A stretch of DNA of 64,000 bases from Anaerolineales bacterium (GTDB lineage: Bacteria > Chloroflexota > Anaerolineae > 4572-78 > J111), in the NCBI GenBank assembly GCA_020634935.1, contig JACKAT010000021.1, forward strand, positions 23,665 to 87,664. Reading direction: 5' to 3'. The position numbers were made by a program, and so were the translations under genes. Numbering within the stretch: the stretch's first letter is position 1; each line of letters begins with the position of its first letter. Positions 24,198-32,554 of the stretch are shown here, piece after piece. The notes under the pieces are model-generated. The model did no database searches. It had not been told where the DNA came from and saw only the letters and a list, made by a program, of their open reading frames with translations.

Positions 24198-25259
24198 TAA
24201 AATTGTTCGGCCAACTCCCGTTTGAATCAAGTCAAAGTTGATCGGCCAGATGGTGGTCTCGTTGTAATGCGTACCGCGTAGATCGGCATTTTTCAGGTTG
24301 GCGCGGGTCAGGTCGGCCCCCAACAGATCGGCGCCGCGCAAGTCAGCGCCGCGTAAATCGGTTCTGAAAAGTTTAGCGCCGCGCAGGTTCGCCTCGCGCA
24401 AGTTAGCCCGGCTCAAATCGGCTCGAAACAGATCGCTCTTGTCCAAGTTCGCTTGCTGTAAATTGGCCCGGCTCAAGTTGGCTTTGCTCAAGTTCGCCCG
24501 CTGCAAATCGCACCCGTGTAAATCTCGCTCAACCGCGCCGAGGTTGACGATTTCCCAGACCAACAGCCAGGCTTGTTCAATATCCGTGGTCGCGTCGATG
24601 AGCGTCCCGCTTAAACTTGCGCCTCGTAAGCTCACCCCGCCCAGCCGAGCCCCCCGTAAATTGGCCCAATTAAGATTGGCTTCAACCAACGCGGCTCCAT
24701 TAAGATTGGCCCCGCTTAAATTGGCTCCGGTCAGATCGGCGCTCCGTAGATCGCATTGGCTGAGATCGGCTTCCACTAAATGGGCCAACTGCAAGTTAGC
24801 CCGGCTAAGATCGCATCGATGCAAGTGGGCTTTATTCAAATTCGCTCGACGCAGGTTGGCGGCTCTGAGGCTAGCCCCCCCCATCGACACCCGGCTGAGA
24901 TCGGTCCATTTGAGGGTGGCGTCGCTCAAGTTGGCCTTTTTGAGATTAGCGCCTTCTAAAATGGCCCCGCACAAGGAAGCGCCGCGCAAATCGGCGCCTT
25001 CCAGGCTGGTTCTCACCAAAATCGTTTCGCCCGGCCCGGCATAGGCGGTTAAATTAGCCCCGCTTAAGTCGGCCCAGCGCAAGTCGGCGTAGCTTAAATC
25101 GACCCCGCTCAAATTAGCCCAGGTCAAATCAGCCTTGTTGAGATCGATATAATAGAGGTCAGTGCGGCTCAAGTCAGCATCGCTAAAATTGGGGGGTTCG
25201 CCCTCAGCCCTGGCTGTCTTAATCATCTCCAGAATTTCATCGCGTACTAATTTCGCCAT
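24189..25259 (-). CDS. Pentapeptide-repeat protein
   Basis: A 356-residue protein made almost wholly of A(D/N)Lxx pentapeptides, starting near residue 28 (FSDADLSRTDLYYIDLNKADL). One interruption lies about residues 222-245 (GTLIDATTDIEQAWLLVWEIVNLGAV). The repeats fold into a right-handed quadrilateral beta-helix. Some relatives mimic DNA and shield gyrase, most have no known role. The start at 25259 is chosen because GGAG is eight bases upstream; a TTG at 25274 is less likely. A second pentapeptide gene is transcribed away from it, starting 170 bases on, so the two are divergent paralogues. Confidence 0.9.
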   Translation of the reverse strand: MAKLVRDEILEMIKTARAEGEPPNFSDADLSRTDLYYIDLNKADLTWANLSGVDLSYADLRWADLSGANLTAYAGPGETILVRTSLEGADLRGASLCGAILEGANLKKANLSDATLKWTDLSRVSMGGASLRAANLRRANLNKAHLHRCDLSRANLQLAHLVEADLSQCDLRSADLTGANLSGANLNGAALVEANLNWANLRGARLGGVSLRGASLSGTLIDATTDIEQAWLLVWEIVNLGAVERDLHGCDLQRANLSKANLSRANLQQANLDKSDLFRADLSRANLREANLRGAKLFRTDLRGADLRGADLLGADLTRANLKNADLRGTHYNETTIWPINFDLIQTGVGRTILSP

Positions 25260-25429
25260 CGCCAACTCCGCCAATCATCACAAAACCATTTCCTGCTCAC
25301 TGTATCATATTTCACCGGGTATCGTCTATAGGTCTCACATCCCACTTTTCACAAGATGGCCAGCTTAAATCTTGCCTTTTGCGACATAACGAGGTAAAAA
25401 TAAATGGCAATCCAGAGGGGGAATATTGA

Positions 25430-26206
25430 ATGACAAAACTCACACGCAGGCAAATAGAAGATCATCTGGCAGTGATGGGTTATATCAAACTCCAGAGCCA
25501 GGATCTTCAGGGAGTCGATTTAAGCGGCATCAATTTGGGGGGAGCCAATTTGAGCGGGGCTAATTTAAGCCGGGCTAATCTCAATCGAGCCATCTTAGTG
25601 GATGCTTTTTTAATCGACGCCGATCTCAGCTACGCCAATTTGGCCGGGGCCGACCTGAGCGAAGCCGAACTCAGCGGCACGGTTAACTTGAGCCACGCCG
25701 ACCTGCGCGGCGCTAAATTGGAAGGCGCGGATTTAGCCGGAGTTAATCTCACCCACGCCAAACTGAGCGGCGCGGATTTCAGCCGGGCCATTTTGAACGA
25801 TGCCAACCTCGATCAAGCCCTACTGGCCAGCACCGATTTACTCGAGGGTGCCAACTTAAATCGAGCCAATTTAACCGGCGCAAACCTGTTTCAGGTCGAT
25901 CTGAGCGGGACCAATTTGCGCGGCAGCGATTTGAGCCGGGCGAATTTGAGCCAGGCCAAGTTGATCAGTGCCGATCTGCGCCGGGCGGTTCTGTCTGAAG
26001 CCAACTTAAGCCAAGCTAACCTCAAAAACGCCGATCTGGGCCGGGCCGATTTGCGCGGCGCCAATTTAAAAGGCGCGGATTTGTCCACTTCGATCTTGCG
26101 CGGAGCCGAATTGACCGACGCTCGCTATAACAGCCAGACTAAATGGCCCAAAGGCTTAATGGCCGATATTGCCGGGGCCATCGCTGATGACGCCGATGAA
26201 AATTAG
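25430..26206 (+). CDS. Pentapeptide-repeat protein
   Basis: A 258-residue right-handed beta-helix protein. A short N-terminal helix (KLTRRQIEDHLAVMGYIKL) is followed by unbroken pentapeptides from residue 23 to about 235, with one irregular turn at 'ELSGTVNLSHADL'. An acidic tail (DIAGAIADDADEN) ends it. GGGGG lies 10-12 bases ahead of the ATG. Its role is unknown. It is divergent from the other pentapeptide gene and ends at a small hairpin before the convergent flavoprotein gene. The high repeat similarity between the two genes makes recombination between them possible, although they lie in opposite orientation. Confidence 0.9.
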   Translation: MTKLTRRQIEDHLAVMGYIKLQSQDLQGVDLSGINLGGANLSGANLSRANLNRAILVDAFLIDADLSYANLAGADLSEAELSGTVNLSHADLRGAKLEGADLAGVNLTHAKLSGADFSRAILNDANLDQALLASTDLLEGANLNRANLTGANLFQVDLSGTNLRGSDLSRANLSQAKLISADLRRAVLSEANLSQANLKNADLGRADLRGANLKGADLSTSILRGAELTDARYNSQTKWPKGLMADIAGAIADDADEN

Positions 26207-26212
26207 TTCCAA

Positions 26213-26263
26213 AGGTGACAGTCACTTAATTGTAGATAAATGCGCGTTTAAGTGACTGTCACC
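26213..26263. repeat. GGTGAC-family hairpin, short form
   Basis: AGGTGACAGTCACTTAA pairs perfectly with TTAAGTGACTGTCACCT around a 17-base loop. It lies between two convergent genes (stops at 26206 and 26290) and may serve as a bidirectional terminator. It is a 51-bp relative of the 82-84-bp elements at 20386, 36015 and 37088. Confidence 0.75.
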
Positions 26264-26289
26264 TGGTTTTGTCGAAGTAGCTGCGCCGC

Positions 26290-27915
26290 TTATTTCCTCT
26301 GAAACAATTTTCCCCCGGCCAAGGCTAAGGTCGTAACCGCCGCGGTGGCCAGAACACCGGCCGCCATTTTTGTTTTAGGCCGGTCAAACCAACCCTCGCG
26401 GGATAAGTCGAGCCAGCCCGTAAAAAGCCGTTTGATCGGGGGGGTCAAGCGAGTCCGGTTGTAGGCATCGGCCACCTTTCTGATCGCCTCGGCTTGGGTG
26501 GGGTAGGGGTGAATAACCGTGGCCAGTGTCTTTAAGCCCACCTTACCGACCATAGCCAGCGTGACTTCGCTGATCATCTCCCCGGCGTGGCGAGCCACAA
26601 TCGTGGCTCCTAAAATTTTGTCGGTACCCCGCTGGACGTGAATTTTCACAAACCCTTCTTCATCGCCGTCGGCCACGGCGCGATGCACTTCAGCCATCGG
26701 TACCGTAAAAGTATCGACCTCCAGGCCCGCTTCGGCTGCATCGTGAGGATACATGCCCACGTGAGCCACCTCCGGGTCGGTATAAGTCACCCACGGGATC
26801 GTTAAAGCGCTGAGCTGCTTGCGGCCCAAGAACAACGCATTTTGCAAAACGATCCGGGCGGCGGCATCGGCGGTATGGGTGAACTGGTACTTCATCGCCA
26901 CATCGCCGGCAGCGTAGACATTGGGATTGCTGGTTTGGAGATAGTCGTTAACCACTACCCCTTTTTTGTTGTACTCGATGTTGGCCGCTTCAAGGTTCAA
27001 CCCTTCAATATTCGGCGTCCGGCCCACTGCCGATAGGATCTCATCAACAGCCATCGTCTTGGCCTGGCCGTCATGCTCAAAGTGAAAAACTTTGTCACAG
27101 CCCTCAGTCGAAATCCGTTTAATCTGCGCGTTCAGCATCAACTCGATGCCTTCTCGACGCAGCGCCCACTCGACAATTTTAGCGGCCTCTTCATCTTCCC
27201 GGCCCAACACTTGAGGCAAAATATCGAACACAACCACCTCGCTGCCCAACCGGCGAAACGCCTGAGCTAACTCGCTGCCAATGGGTCCGGCGCCGATCAC
27301 CCCCAACCGTTTGGGGCGCTGCGTTAGCGAAAAAACCGTATGGTTGGTTAGATAGCCGGCCTCGGCCAGCCCCTCGATCGGCAAATGCATGGCTCTCGCG
27401 CCAGTGGCAATCAACGCCTTTTGAAAATGCAGGCGTTTGCTGCCAACCTCCACCGTGTCCGGGCCGGCAAAGCGACCGCCGCCCAGAAAAACGTCGATCC
27501 CTAAGCCTTGAAACCGCCAGATCGAATCATCCTTACTGAGTTCGGCCCGCACCCGCCGCATGCGCTCCATCGCGGCGGCAAAATGGGCTTCCGTGGCGGC
27601 CGGTATCGTCACTCCTAATTCCGAAGCCACGGCATCGTTAAATACCCGCGAGGCCCGGATGACCGTTTTAGAAGGCACGCAGCCCACGTTGAGGCAATCG
27701 CCCCCCAGCAGATCACGTTCGACCAGGGCCACCTTGGCCCCCAATCCGGTCGCGCCCACCGCCGCCACCAGCCCTGCCGTTCCGCCGCCAATCACCACCA
27801 AGTTGTAACGCGGCTTAGGCTCAGGGTTGATCCATTGGGCCGGGTGAGCATTGGCCAGGAGCGCTTCGTTATATTTATCTTTGGGTAAAAGTTCTACCTC
27901 TGGAATATGGCTCAT
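26290..27915 (-). CDS. Mercuric-reductase-like FAD/NAD pyridine nucleotide-disulfide oxidoreductase
   Basis: A 541-residue flavoprotein of the MerA/lipoamide dehydrogenase group. FAD-binding GGGTAGL at 43-49; redox-active disulfide in GGDCLNVGCVPSK with Cys74 and Cys79; NAD-binding 'GVIGAGPIGSELAQA' near 205; second FAD site 'VYAAGDVA'. The dimerisation domain ends with 'VIHPYPTQAEAIRKVAD', close to the usual HPHPTxxE. There is no N-terminal heavy-metal domain, and the C-terminal vicinal cysteines of true MerA are absent, so mercury reduction is unlikely. An added C-terminal stretch ends with a hydrophobic helix (residues about 518-536). The next gene upstream encodes a TVP38/TMEM64 protein, a pairing frequently seen. 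Confidence 0.88.
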   Translation of the reverse strand: MSHIPEVELLPKDKYNEALLANAHPAQWINPEPKPRYNLVVIGGGTAGLVAAVGATGLGAKVALVERDLLGGDCLNVGCVPSKTVIRASRVFNDAVASELGVTIPAATEAHFAAAMERMRRVRAELSKDDSIWRFQGLGIDVFLGGGRFAGPDTVEVGSKRLHFQKALIATGARAMHLPIEGLAEAGYLTNHTVFSLTQRPKRLGVIGAGPIGSELAQAFRRLGSEVVVFDILPQVLGREDEEAAKIVEWALRREGIELMLNAQIKRISTEGCDKVFHFEHDGQAKTMAVDEILSAVGRTPNIEGLNLEAANIEYNKKGVVVNDYLQTSNPNVYAAGDVAMKYQFTHTADAAARIVLQNALFLGRKQLSALTIPWVTYTDPEVAHVGMYPHDAAEAGLEVDTFTVPMAEVHRAVADGDEEGFVKIHVQRGTDKILGATIVARHAGEMISEVTLAMVGKVGLKTLATVIHPYPTQAEAIRKVADAYNRTRLTPPIKRLFTGWLDLSREGWFDRPKTKMAAGVLATAAVTTLALAGGKLFQRK

Positions 27916-27948
27916 ATCGATTTCTCCATCGAGGAATGTAATTTGATA

Positions 27949-28062
27949 ACCTCAGTTCGAGAATTGCCGAAATAGACAGGATTAACAGGATTTGAAAGAT
28001 GAAAAATAGGTAAAAATCTTCTAAATCTTGCCGAAGGTTCTGTCTAATTATCGAACTCAGGT
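27949..28062. repeat. Inverted repeat with AGACAGGATT core
   Basis: ACCTCAGTTCGA at the left end and TCGAACTCAGGT at the right end flank an element containing 'agacaggattaacaggattt' and 'aaatcttgccgaaggttctgtct'. Related sequences are at 46537-46618 and 33130-33215. Confidence 0.6.
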
Positions 28063-28158
28063 TGATAACTTTGATATTTCGAGATGGGGTAATTGGTAAT
28101 TAGAGAACAGCCATTTACCAATTACTAATTACCAGGTATGCGGATTTTATCTAAATAC

Positions 28159-28938
28159 TTACCGAGCTTCCCGCTTCTTGAAGTAGCGCGAAATCACCAG
28201 ACTGACCACAAAAATAACCACGCCAAAGGCCAGCACCCACGGGTTAAATTCCGGCGATTTACCTTCGAGTAGGTCGGTAATCGTGAGCGAGGCCCCAAAC
28301 GAGACAAAGGCAATCGTACCCGGTATGGAGCCCAGGAACGTGGCCAGAATAAAGGGTTTCCAATTGATCCGCAAGAATCCGGCCAGATAGTTAACCAGAT
28401 CATACGGTAAAAAGATGAAGCGCATGACCAAAATCGTCTCAAAGCTATTTTGCCGCATGCGGTCGGTATAGCGTTGGATCACATTTGAATTGTCACCCGC
28501 GGCCTCTTTGAGCAGCCCCTTGCCAAAGTAACGCCCCACCAAATAAGCCACCGTCGCCGACGTATTGCTGGCGATGATGGTGTACAGAACAGCCAGGGCC
28601 AGATTATAAATCGAACCACTGCCAAAAACGGCCCCGGCGGTGACGGTCAAAACCGTGGCCGGGAAAAAGATGATCGGGCGCAGCGCGTAAATCAGAATGT
28701 AGAGCAGCACCCCATACGGCGATTGAAGCAGCCCCACCATCTCGGCCACGGCTTTGGTCGGGGTCAGATCATTGCTGATGTAATACCAGGCGTAACCACC
28801 CAACAACAGCAGCCAAATGGCCAACGCCGCCAACTTTGGCCAATTTCGGCTCAAAAACGACTCATCAGCTTCCACCGCCGGTTGACCCTCTTGTTCAAGC
28901 ATCGGCGATTCACTATCACGCTCTAGATCGATTAGCAT
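28159..28938 (-). CDS. TVP38/TMEM64 (VTT/SNARE-associated) family membrane protein
   Basis: A 259-residue integral membrane protein of the DedA-like VTT superfamily. An acidic N-terminal tail is followed by a helix near 36-53. The VTT core runs from about 70 to 235, with the family motif 'FPATVLTVTAGAVFGSGSIYNLALA' and 'RFIFLPYDLVNYLAGF', then 'FLGSIPGTIAFVSFG'. These proteins are thought to move lipids or to support envelope function. The start at 28938 has GAGGG upstream; a longer frame to 29010 lacks this. It sits directly upstream of the flavoprotein gene on the same strand, separated by a 114-bp inverted repeat element. Confidence 0.85.
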   Translation of the reverse strand: MLIDLERDSESPMLEQEGQPAVEADESFLSRNWPKLAALAIWLLLLGGYAWYYISNDLTPTKAVAEMVGLLQSPYGVLLYILIYALRPIIFFPATVLTVTAGAVFGSGSIYNLALAVLYTIIASNTSATVAYLVGRYFGKGLLKEAAGDNSNVIQRYTDRMRQNSFETILVMRFIFLPYDLVNYLAGFLRINWKPFILATFLGSIPGTIAFVSFGASLTITDLLEGKSPEFNPWVLAFGVVIFVVSLVISRYFKKREAR

Positions 28939-28974
28939 TATACTATCCCTCTGAAAATAAAGGTCTGGGCATCT

Positions 28975-29051
28975 TGGAGCATCAAAGCTCTGCTTTGATC
29001 GGTTTGACAAAGCCAGCTTTGTCGCTCCGACAAGCCATCTTTGTCGCTCCG
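28975..29051. repeat. Repeat cluster of CAAAG/GTCGCTCC units
   Basis: ATCAAAGCTCTGCTTTGAT forms a hairpin (28981-28999), followed by two tandem CTTTGTCGCTCCGA units. It is related in reverse to the hairpin after proS at 1924-1972. Confidence 0.5.
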
Positions 29052-29231
29052 ATAAATATCATTGTAATCTATTGTTATTCAGCTTTATTACGCAATTATT
29101 AAGACTGGGGAGAATCATTCCAGCCAGACCTGACAGGCCGTCAATTGAATTCTGGCATTTATGATAACGTGAACTGGGGAAAATAGTATGTAAGTTAGCT
29201 CACGTTGTGCGGAGAGTAATTATCGTACAAC

Positions 29232-29831
29232 TTAATCAAACACCGCGCACGCCCGGCGCACCGCCTCGACGATAATGCGATGTTCGGCCGCGTGCATCCG
29301 CGCCTCAAAGGTGTCGAGCGTGTCATCCGGGTCGATCGGCACCACCTCTTGAGCGATAACCGGCCCGGCATCGACCTCCGGCACGGCGTAGTGAACCATA
29401 CAACCGCTGTGGGTGATTTCGCCCTGCTGATACGCCTCGAACGCCCGGCCAATGGCCTCGGTGCCGGGAAAAGTATCGGGCAGCGCCGGGTGGAGGTTGA
29501 TCACCCGATTGGGGAAGCGGTCTAAAAATGCTGGCGAAAGCACCAGCATCCAACCGGCCAGCACAATCAGATCCGGCTCGAAAACCTCAACCCGTTCGGC
29601 CAGATCAGCATCGTAAGCCCGGCGATCACGATCAGCCTCGAGGTAGGGTTTCAACGGAAAATAAACCGTCGGCACACCGGCCTGTTCGGCCCGAGTGAGC
29701 CCATACGCCTGCTGGCGATTGGAAACAACAGCCACCACCTCCGCCGCCAAGGTCTTTTGAGCGACCGAGTCTAAAATAGCTTGTAAATTGGTACCTGATC
29801 CTGAGATGAGGACGACTAATCGACAGGGCAT
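29232..29831 (-). CDS. purN: Phosphoribosylglycinamide formyltransferase 1 (PurN)
   Basis: Transfers a formyl group from 10-formyltetrahydrofolate to GAR in purine synthesis. The 199-residue length is normal. The phosphate-binding GSGTNLQAI begins at residue 11. The catalytic NLHPALPDTFPG segment follows, and 'GCMVHYAVPEVDAGPVIAQEVVPI' carries the conserved His and Asp. AGGAG stands nine bases upstream of the ATG. purM lies on the same strand 3.5 kb upstream; purM and purN are adjacent in many bacteria, so an insertion of accessory DNA between them is likely. Confidence 0.95.
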   Translation of the reverse strand: MPCRLVVLISGSGTNLQAILDSVAQKTLAAEVVAVVSNRQQAYGLTRAEQAGVPTVYFPLKPYLEADRDRRAYDADLAERVEVFEPDLIVLAGWMLVLSPAFLDRFPNRVINLHPALPDTFPGTEAIGRAFEAYQQGEITHSGCMVHYAVPEVDAGPVIAQEVVPIDPDDTLDTFEARMHAAEHRIIVEAVRRACAVFD

Positions 29832-30060
29832 TCGATACTCCTGGGAGAGATTAGAGATGGGAGATTAGGAGATTTTTTATTCAACTTCCTAACGCTCACC
29901 CATTGCTACGTAAATGTTGGCAAAGAGAGGTAAAGCATAGCATCAAGGCTTTACAATGGCAAGCGACTGATCGAGGCGAGACAACCAAACCGCATAGCCG
30001 GTTCGCCCGGATAATTAGGCTGGGAGAGGGTACTTGCTACGATGTTACTTCGATCACTTT

Positions 30061-30249
30061 TCATTCAGGTTTAATTGTTTCCGCATCAGGGTAAATGATG
30101 GCGTCAATCTCCGCCAGCACATCATTCAAATCCGGTGATTCAGCCTCAACCACAGAGTCGCCTACGTGTTTATGAGCCGGAAATGTAGATAGGTGAGGAT
30201 AATGAGGAGAATTGTCATACCGTGCGTTTGGTTTTAATAAAAAAATCAT
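30061..30249 (-). pseudogene. Truncated TumE-type (DUF6516) toxin fragment
   Basis: The 62-residue frame reads ARYDNSPHYPHLSTFPAHKHVG and then an acidic 'DLNDVLAEIDAI', matching the C-terminal half of TumE/DUF6516-type toxins (YDNAPHHPEIPTFPHHKH pattern). The N-terminal half is missing. The fragment directly follows and overlaps the antitoxin-like gene, as if a deletion had joined the two. Family assignment is from memory of the motif. Confidence 0.5.
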
Positions 30250-30478
30250 ACGTGGCTACCCATTCAGTACAGTGTTGCAATTCATCATTAAGCGAGCCTG
30301 TTTGATATTTTTCATAAAAATCTGCGGACAGCATTTGATATTTTTGCTCAAATTCCCATAAGTTGTTGGCTAACTCTAGTAAATCATCAACGGGATTCGT
30401 ATTGGCCATTGCTTCGGCTAACACCTTTTGGAACTCATCCGTAGGCGGTAGTTCATTTTCATAGGTTAATTTGGACAC
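30215..30478 (-). CDS. TumA-like antitoxin
   Basis: An 87-residue helical protein. The middle part (NLWEFEQKYQMLSADFYEKYQTGSL, then 'ECT/CTEWVATYDFF'-like ending) resembles the short C-terminal motif 'FYERYQ-G-L-D-W--Y' of TumA-type antitoxins. It starts at GTG 30478 with AAGGAG seven bases upstream. The partner toxin is only present as a C-terminal fragment overlapping its 3' end, so it may be an orphan antitoxin. The ribosome binding site sits inside the target duplication of a MITE inserted at 30492-30619, which has left the translation signal intact. Confidence 0.6.
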   Translation of the reverse strand: MSKLTYENELPPTDEFQKVLAEAMANTNPVDDLLELANNLWEFEQKYQMLSADFYEKYQTGSLNDELQHCTEWVATYDFFIKTKRTV

Positions 30479-30491
30479 GATATTCTCCTTA

Positions 30492-30619
30492 GAACTTACG
30501 CAGTTCGAGTTTTTTTAACCACGAATTACACGAATTTTCACAAATTTTTATCCTTTTTTCGTGTAATTCGTGCAATTCGTGGTTGATTTTAAAGCCTGAA
30601 CCCTTCAACTGCGTAACTC
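30492..30619. mobile_element. MITE-like element with TACGCAGTT termini
   Basis: GAACTTACGCAGTT at the left end is the inverse of AACTGCGTAACTC at the right end. Flanks ATTCTCCTTA (30482-30491) and ATACTCCTTA (30620-30629) form a ten-base target duplication with one mismatch. The interior is a large hairpin, 'aaccacgaattacacgaatttt' against 'cgtgtaattcgtgcaattcgtggtt'. Terminal sequences match the elements at 32327 and 61732. Confidence 0.75.
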
Positions 30620-30892
30620 ATACTCCTTACACAATCAACAAGTCCTGAGGCTTTCTTTACATTATACCACAGCCCTGCCCAAATCACGGCTGTGGCCTAC
30701 CATACAAAAAGAAAACCCACGAAGTCGGGATCACTTCACAGGGCTTTTACTGTTTTGTTCATTCCCTCATTACAAGGCTGAAATTTGCCTGCATGGGTAA
30801 ATGGACGGAGATGGAAAGAGTGGCAATCCCTCACCATCTCACCCACCATCGCCGGCGGTCGAGACCCAAGGCTGTGATACAAAGAGCCTTCT

Positions 30893-31257
30893 CTAAGCCG
30901 TAACGACAACGTCGCTAATTTCGCTGGGATGTAGCCATAGGTAATCTCTGACCTCTAAATTCATTCGGTCCAATTCGGTTAAGTATCCCTTCACCGACAA
31001 ACGATAATTGGCCGGATTAGTTTCTACTTACCTTAAATACCTCACTTGCTGCTGAAAATAAGTAATCCGTTCCAACGTTACTTGTAATTCTCGATCATTG
31101 TAGGACTTACGCCGTTGGCATGTCATTTCGTAGCCGAAGGCGGAGAAATCCCTACAGCATCGGTTTGCAACCAAAGATTTTAGGGATTTCTCGCTCATTC
31201 TTCGCTCGAAATGACATGGTCCGATGTCAAGTGCGTAACGCCTACATTGTTAATCAT
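30893..31257 (-). pseudogene. Small helical (antitoxin-like) gene split by a 144-bp insertion
   Basis: Reading from ATG 31257 and skipping 31101-31244 plus one CATTG copy, the frame gives MINNDRELQVTLERITYFQQQ, then an in-frame stop, then NPANYRLSVKGYLTELDRMN and onward to a stop at 30893. GAGGTG precedes the ATG. The pattern resembles small antitoxin-like helical proteins, but I cannot name the family. Upstream, the frame ending AHWQLKRDGNQRGIVEVIKN (stop overlapping this ATG) looks like the tail of a partner gene. The insertion and the stop make it a pseudogene. Confidence 0.5.
31101..31244. mobile_element. 144-bp palindromic insertion with CATTG target duplication
   Basis: Begins TAGGACTTACGC and ends GCGTAACGCCTA, flanked on both sides by CATTG (31096-31100, 31245-31249). 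The arms include 'atgtcatttcgtagccgaag' and 'cttcgctcgaaatgacat', a widespread repeat type also found at 40909-41213. Only the outer ACTTACGC resembles the MITEs at 30492, 32327 and 61732. Confidence 0.7.
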
Positions 31258-31561
31258 TCTTTATCACCTCAACAATGCCTCGTTGATTTCCATCACGTTT
31301 TAATTGCCAATGAGCGACTGTCGCTTCTTCCTCTTCAAAGGCCGCTAAACGCCGTATCCAGAAAATACTCGCCCTTCGTAATTCTGAGTAACAAAGTGGT
31401 CAAAGATGAGGGTAACCTCGAACAATCAAGAAGACTGAAAGCGCCAAAATCAATCCCGAAAAACGGCAAATATGGGCGGTCGCATGCAACCGCTGGCTAG
31501 CTGGCGATTTGGCGATGTCTATGAATCGAAAGTGCATTAGGTAAAGTGAAAGCTTCCTCCA

Positions 31562-32038
31562 TCACTTGTTCTGGCTATCAATATCCTTATTCACTCGATC
31601 CAACCGTGCTAAATAGCTTAAGTGTGCGTGAACAAGTAGGTAGACAATAACAGTAAAGATCACACCCGCAAGGTTAGAGAAATGATAGAAGATAACTGCT
31701 ATCCCAAACGTCGAGAGGAACACGCCCCAGGTCGCCGCGTGATTATCCATGCTCCAAGTAACTATGTTCATACGTTCTAGCTTGCTCTGCTCATTCCAAA
31801 CACTAAATGCGAGGAGTGGAATAGCAGCTGCAAATAAAATGGTCGAAGTATGTAGAAAGATATCAAGACTATCGCTACTCAAGAGCTGAGCTACAATTAC
31901 TGTATCTAATCCCAACAATCCACCTTGGGTCACGATATTGTACCGAATACTCCTTTCGTCAGGCTTGTGCGGCTCTCCCCAGGTGGAGATTCTCGTCCAT
32001 TCTCTCAACCGTTTTTGAAGACTTTGCAAGTAAGACAT
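31562..32038 (-). CDS. Four-helix membrane protein of unknown function
   Basis: A 158-residue protein of no family known to me. A basic amphipathic N-terminus (YLQSLQKRLREWTR) is followed by four predicted membrane helices at about 42-56, 62-80, 99-114 and 117-136, then a polar tail. AAGGAG lies seven bases upstream of the ATG and the frame is uninterrupted, so it is likely a real gene. It lies within the repeat-rich island between purN and purM, next to a MITE and a satellite array, and could have arrived by transfer. Residues that would suggest enzyme activity are not visible. Confidence 0.6.
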   Translation of the reverse strand: MSYLQSLQKRLREWTRISTWGEPHKPDERSIRYNIVTQGGLLGLDTVIVAQLLSSDSLDIFLHTSTILFAAAIPLLAFSVWNEQSKLERMNIVTWSMDNHAATWGVFLSTFGIAVIFYHFSNLAGVIFTVIVYLLVHAHLSYLARLDRVNKDIDSQNK

Positions 32039-32326
32039 AGTCTAGCTCCTTAGCTGACAATATCGTCTATATTAAAAATTTGTTCTTGTACCGAAAGTGG
32101 TGTGCCGGCTTTCTCTAAAGTTGCATTTTGTTCACAATCCCGCTCCACAGCTAGATTGCACGCTTCTCCGACAATTATATAACATCTCAGTTTCACAATC
32201 TACACGATCTTCCACCCTCCAAACGGTTTCTTCAACAGGGGCGGCTATCTTTAATGCCCTTATATTTCATAAGCGCACAATTGTTTCGTCCACGACCTTA
32301 AAATTTGAATATAACCATTGACATAT

Positions 32327-32463
32327 GAGTTACGCAGTTGGAAGAAACCAGACCCTAAAGGTTTTATAAGGCATCTTTAAGACAAAATATAAGCGCGATT
32401 GCTTCATGATTTTGCTTGAAAGGTGACTTCGGAAACCTTTAGGGTCTCGAACTGCGTAAGTTC
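32327..32463. mobile_element. 137-bp MITE, copy 1
   Basis: Left end GAGTTACGCAGTTGG, right end CGAACTGCGTAAGTTC. The interior contains the inverted pair CCAGACCCTAAAGGTTTT and AAACCTTTAGGGTCT. It is about 96% identical, in reverse orientation, to 61732-61868. It carries no coding capacity, so its movement would need a transposase in trans. Confidence 0.8.
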
Positions 32464-32554
32464 TATGACACTTAGGCCCAGAAGATTGAATAGGCGTTTA
32501 AACATAACCCCGCTTTGGTCTGAATCTATTCATAAAAGGCGAATCTATTGGAAA

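Noticed and set aside
24298..25044. 248-codon open frame antisense to the pentapeptide gene
   Set aside because: It is a repetitive shadow of the A(D/N)LxxA codons on the other strand.
26290..27915. True mercuric reductase (MerA)
   Set aside because: The C-terminal vicinal cysteines and N-terminal metal domain are missing and no mer genes are nearby; called only MerA-like.
29903..30094. 63-codon plus-strand frame upstream of the toxin fragment
   Set aside because: No ribosome site and no recognisable similarity; it overlaps the 3' end of the toxin fragment antisense.
31120..31500. Plus-strand open frame of 126 codons
   Set aside because: It begins inside the palindromic insertion and continues antisense to remnants that read as protein on the minus strand; there is no ribosome site.
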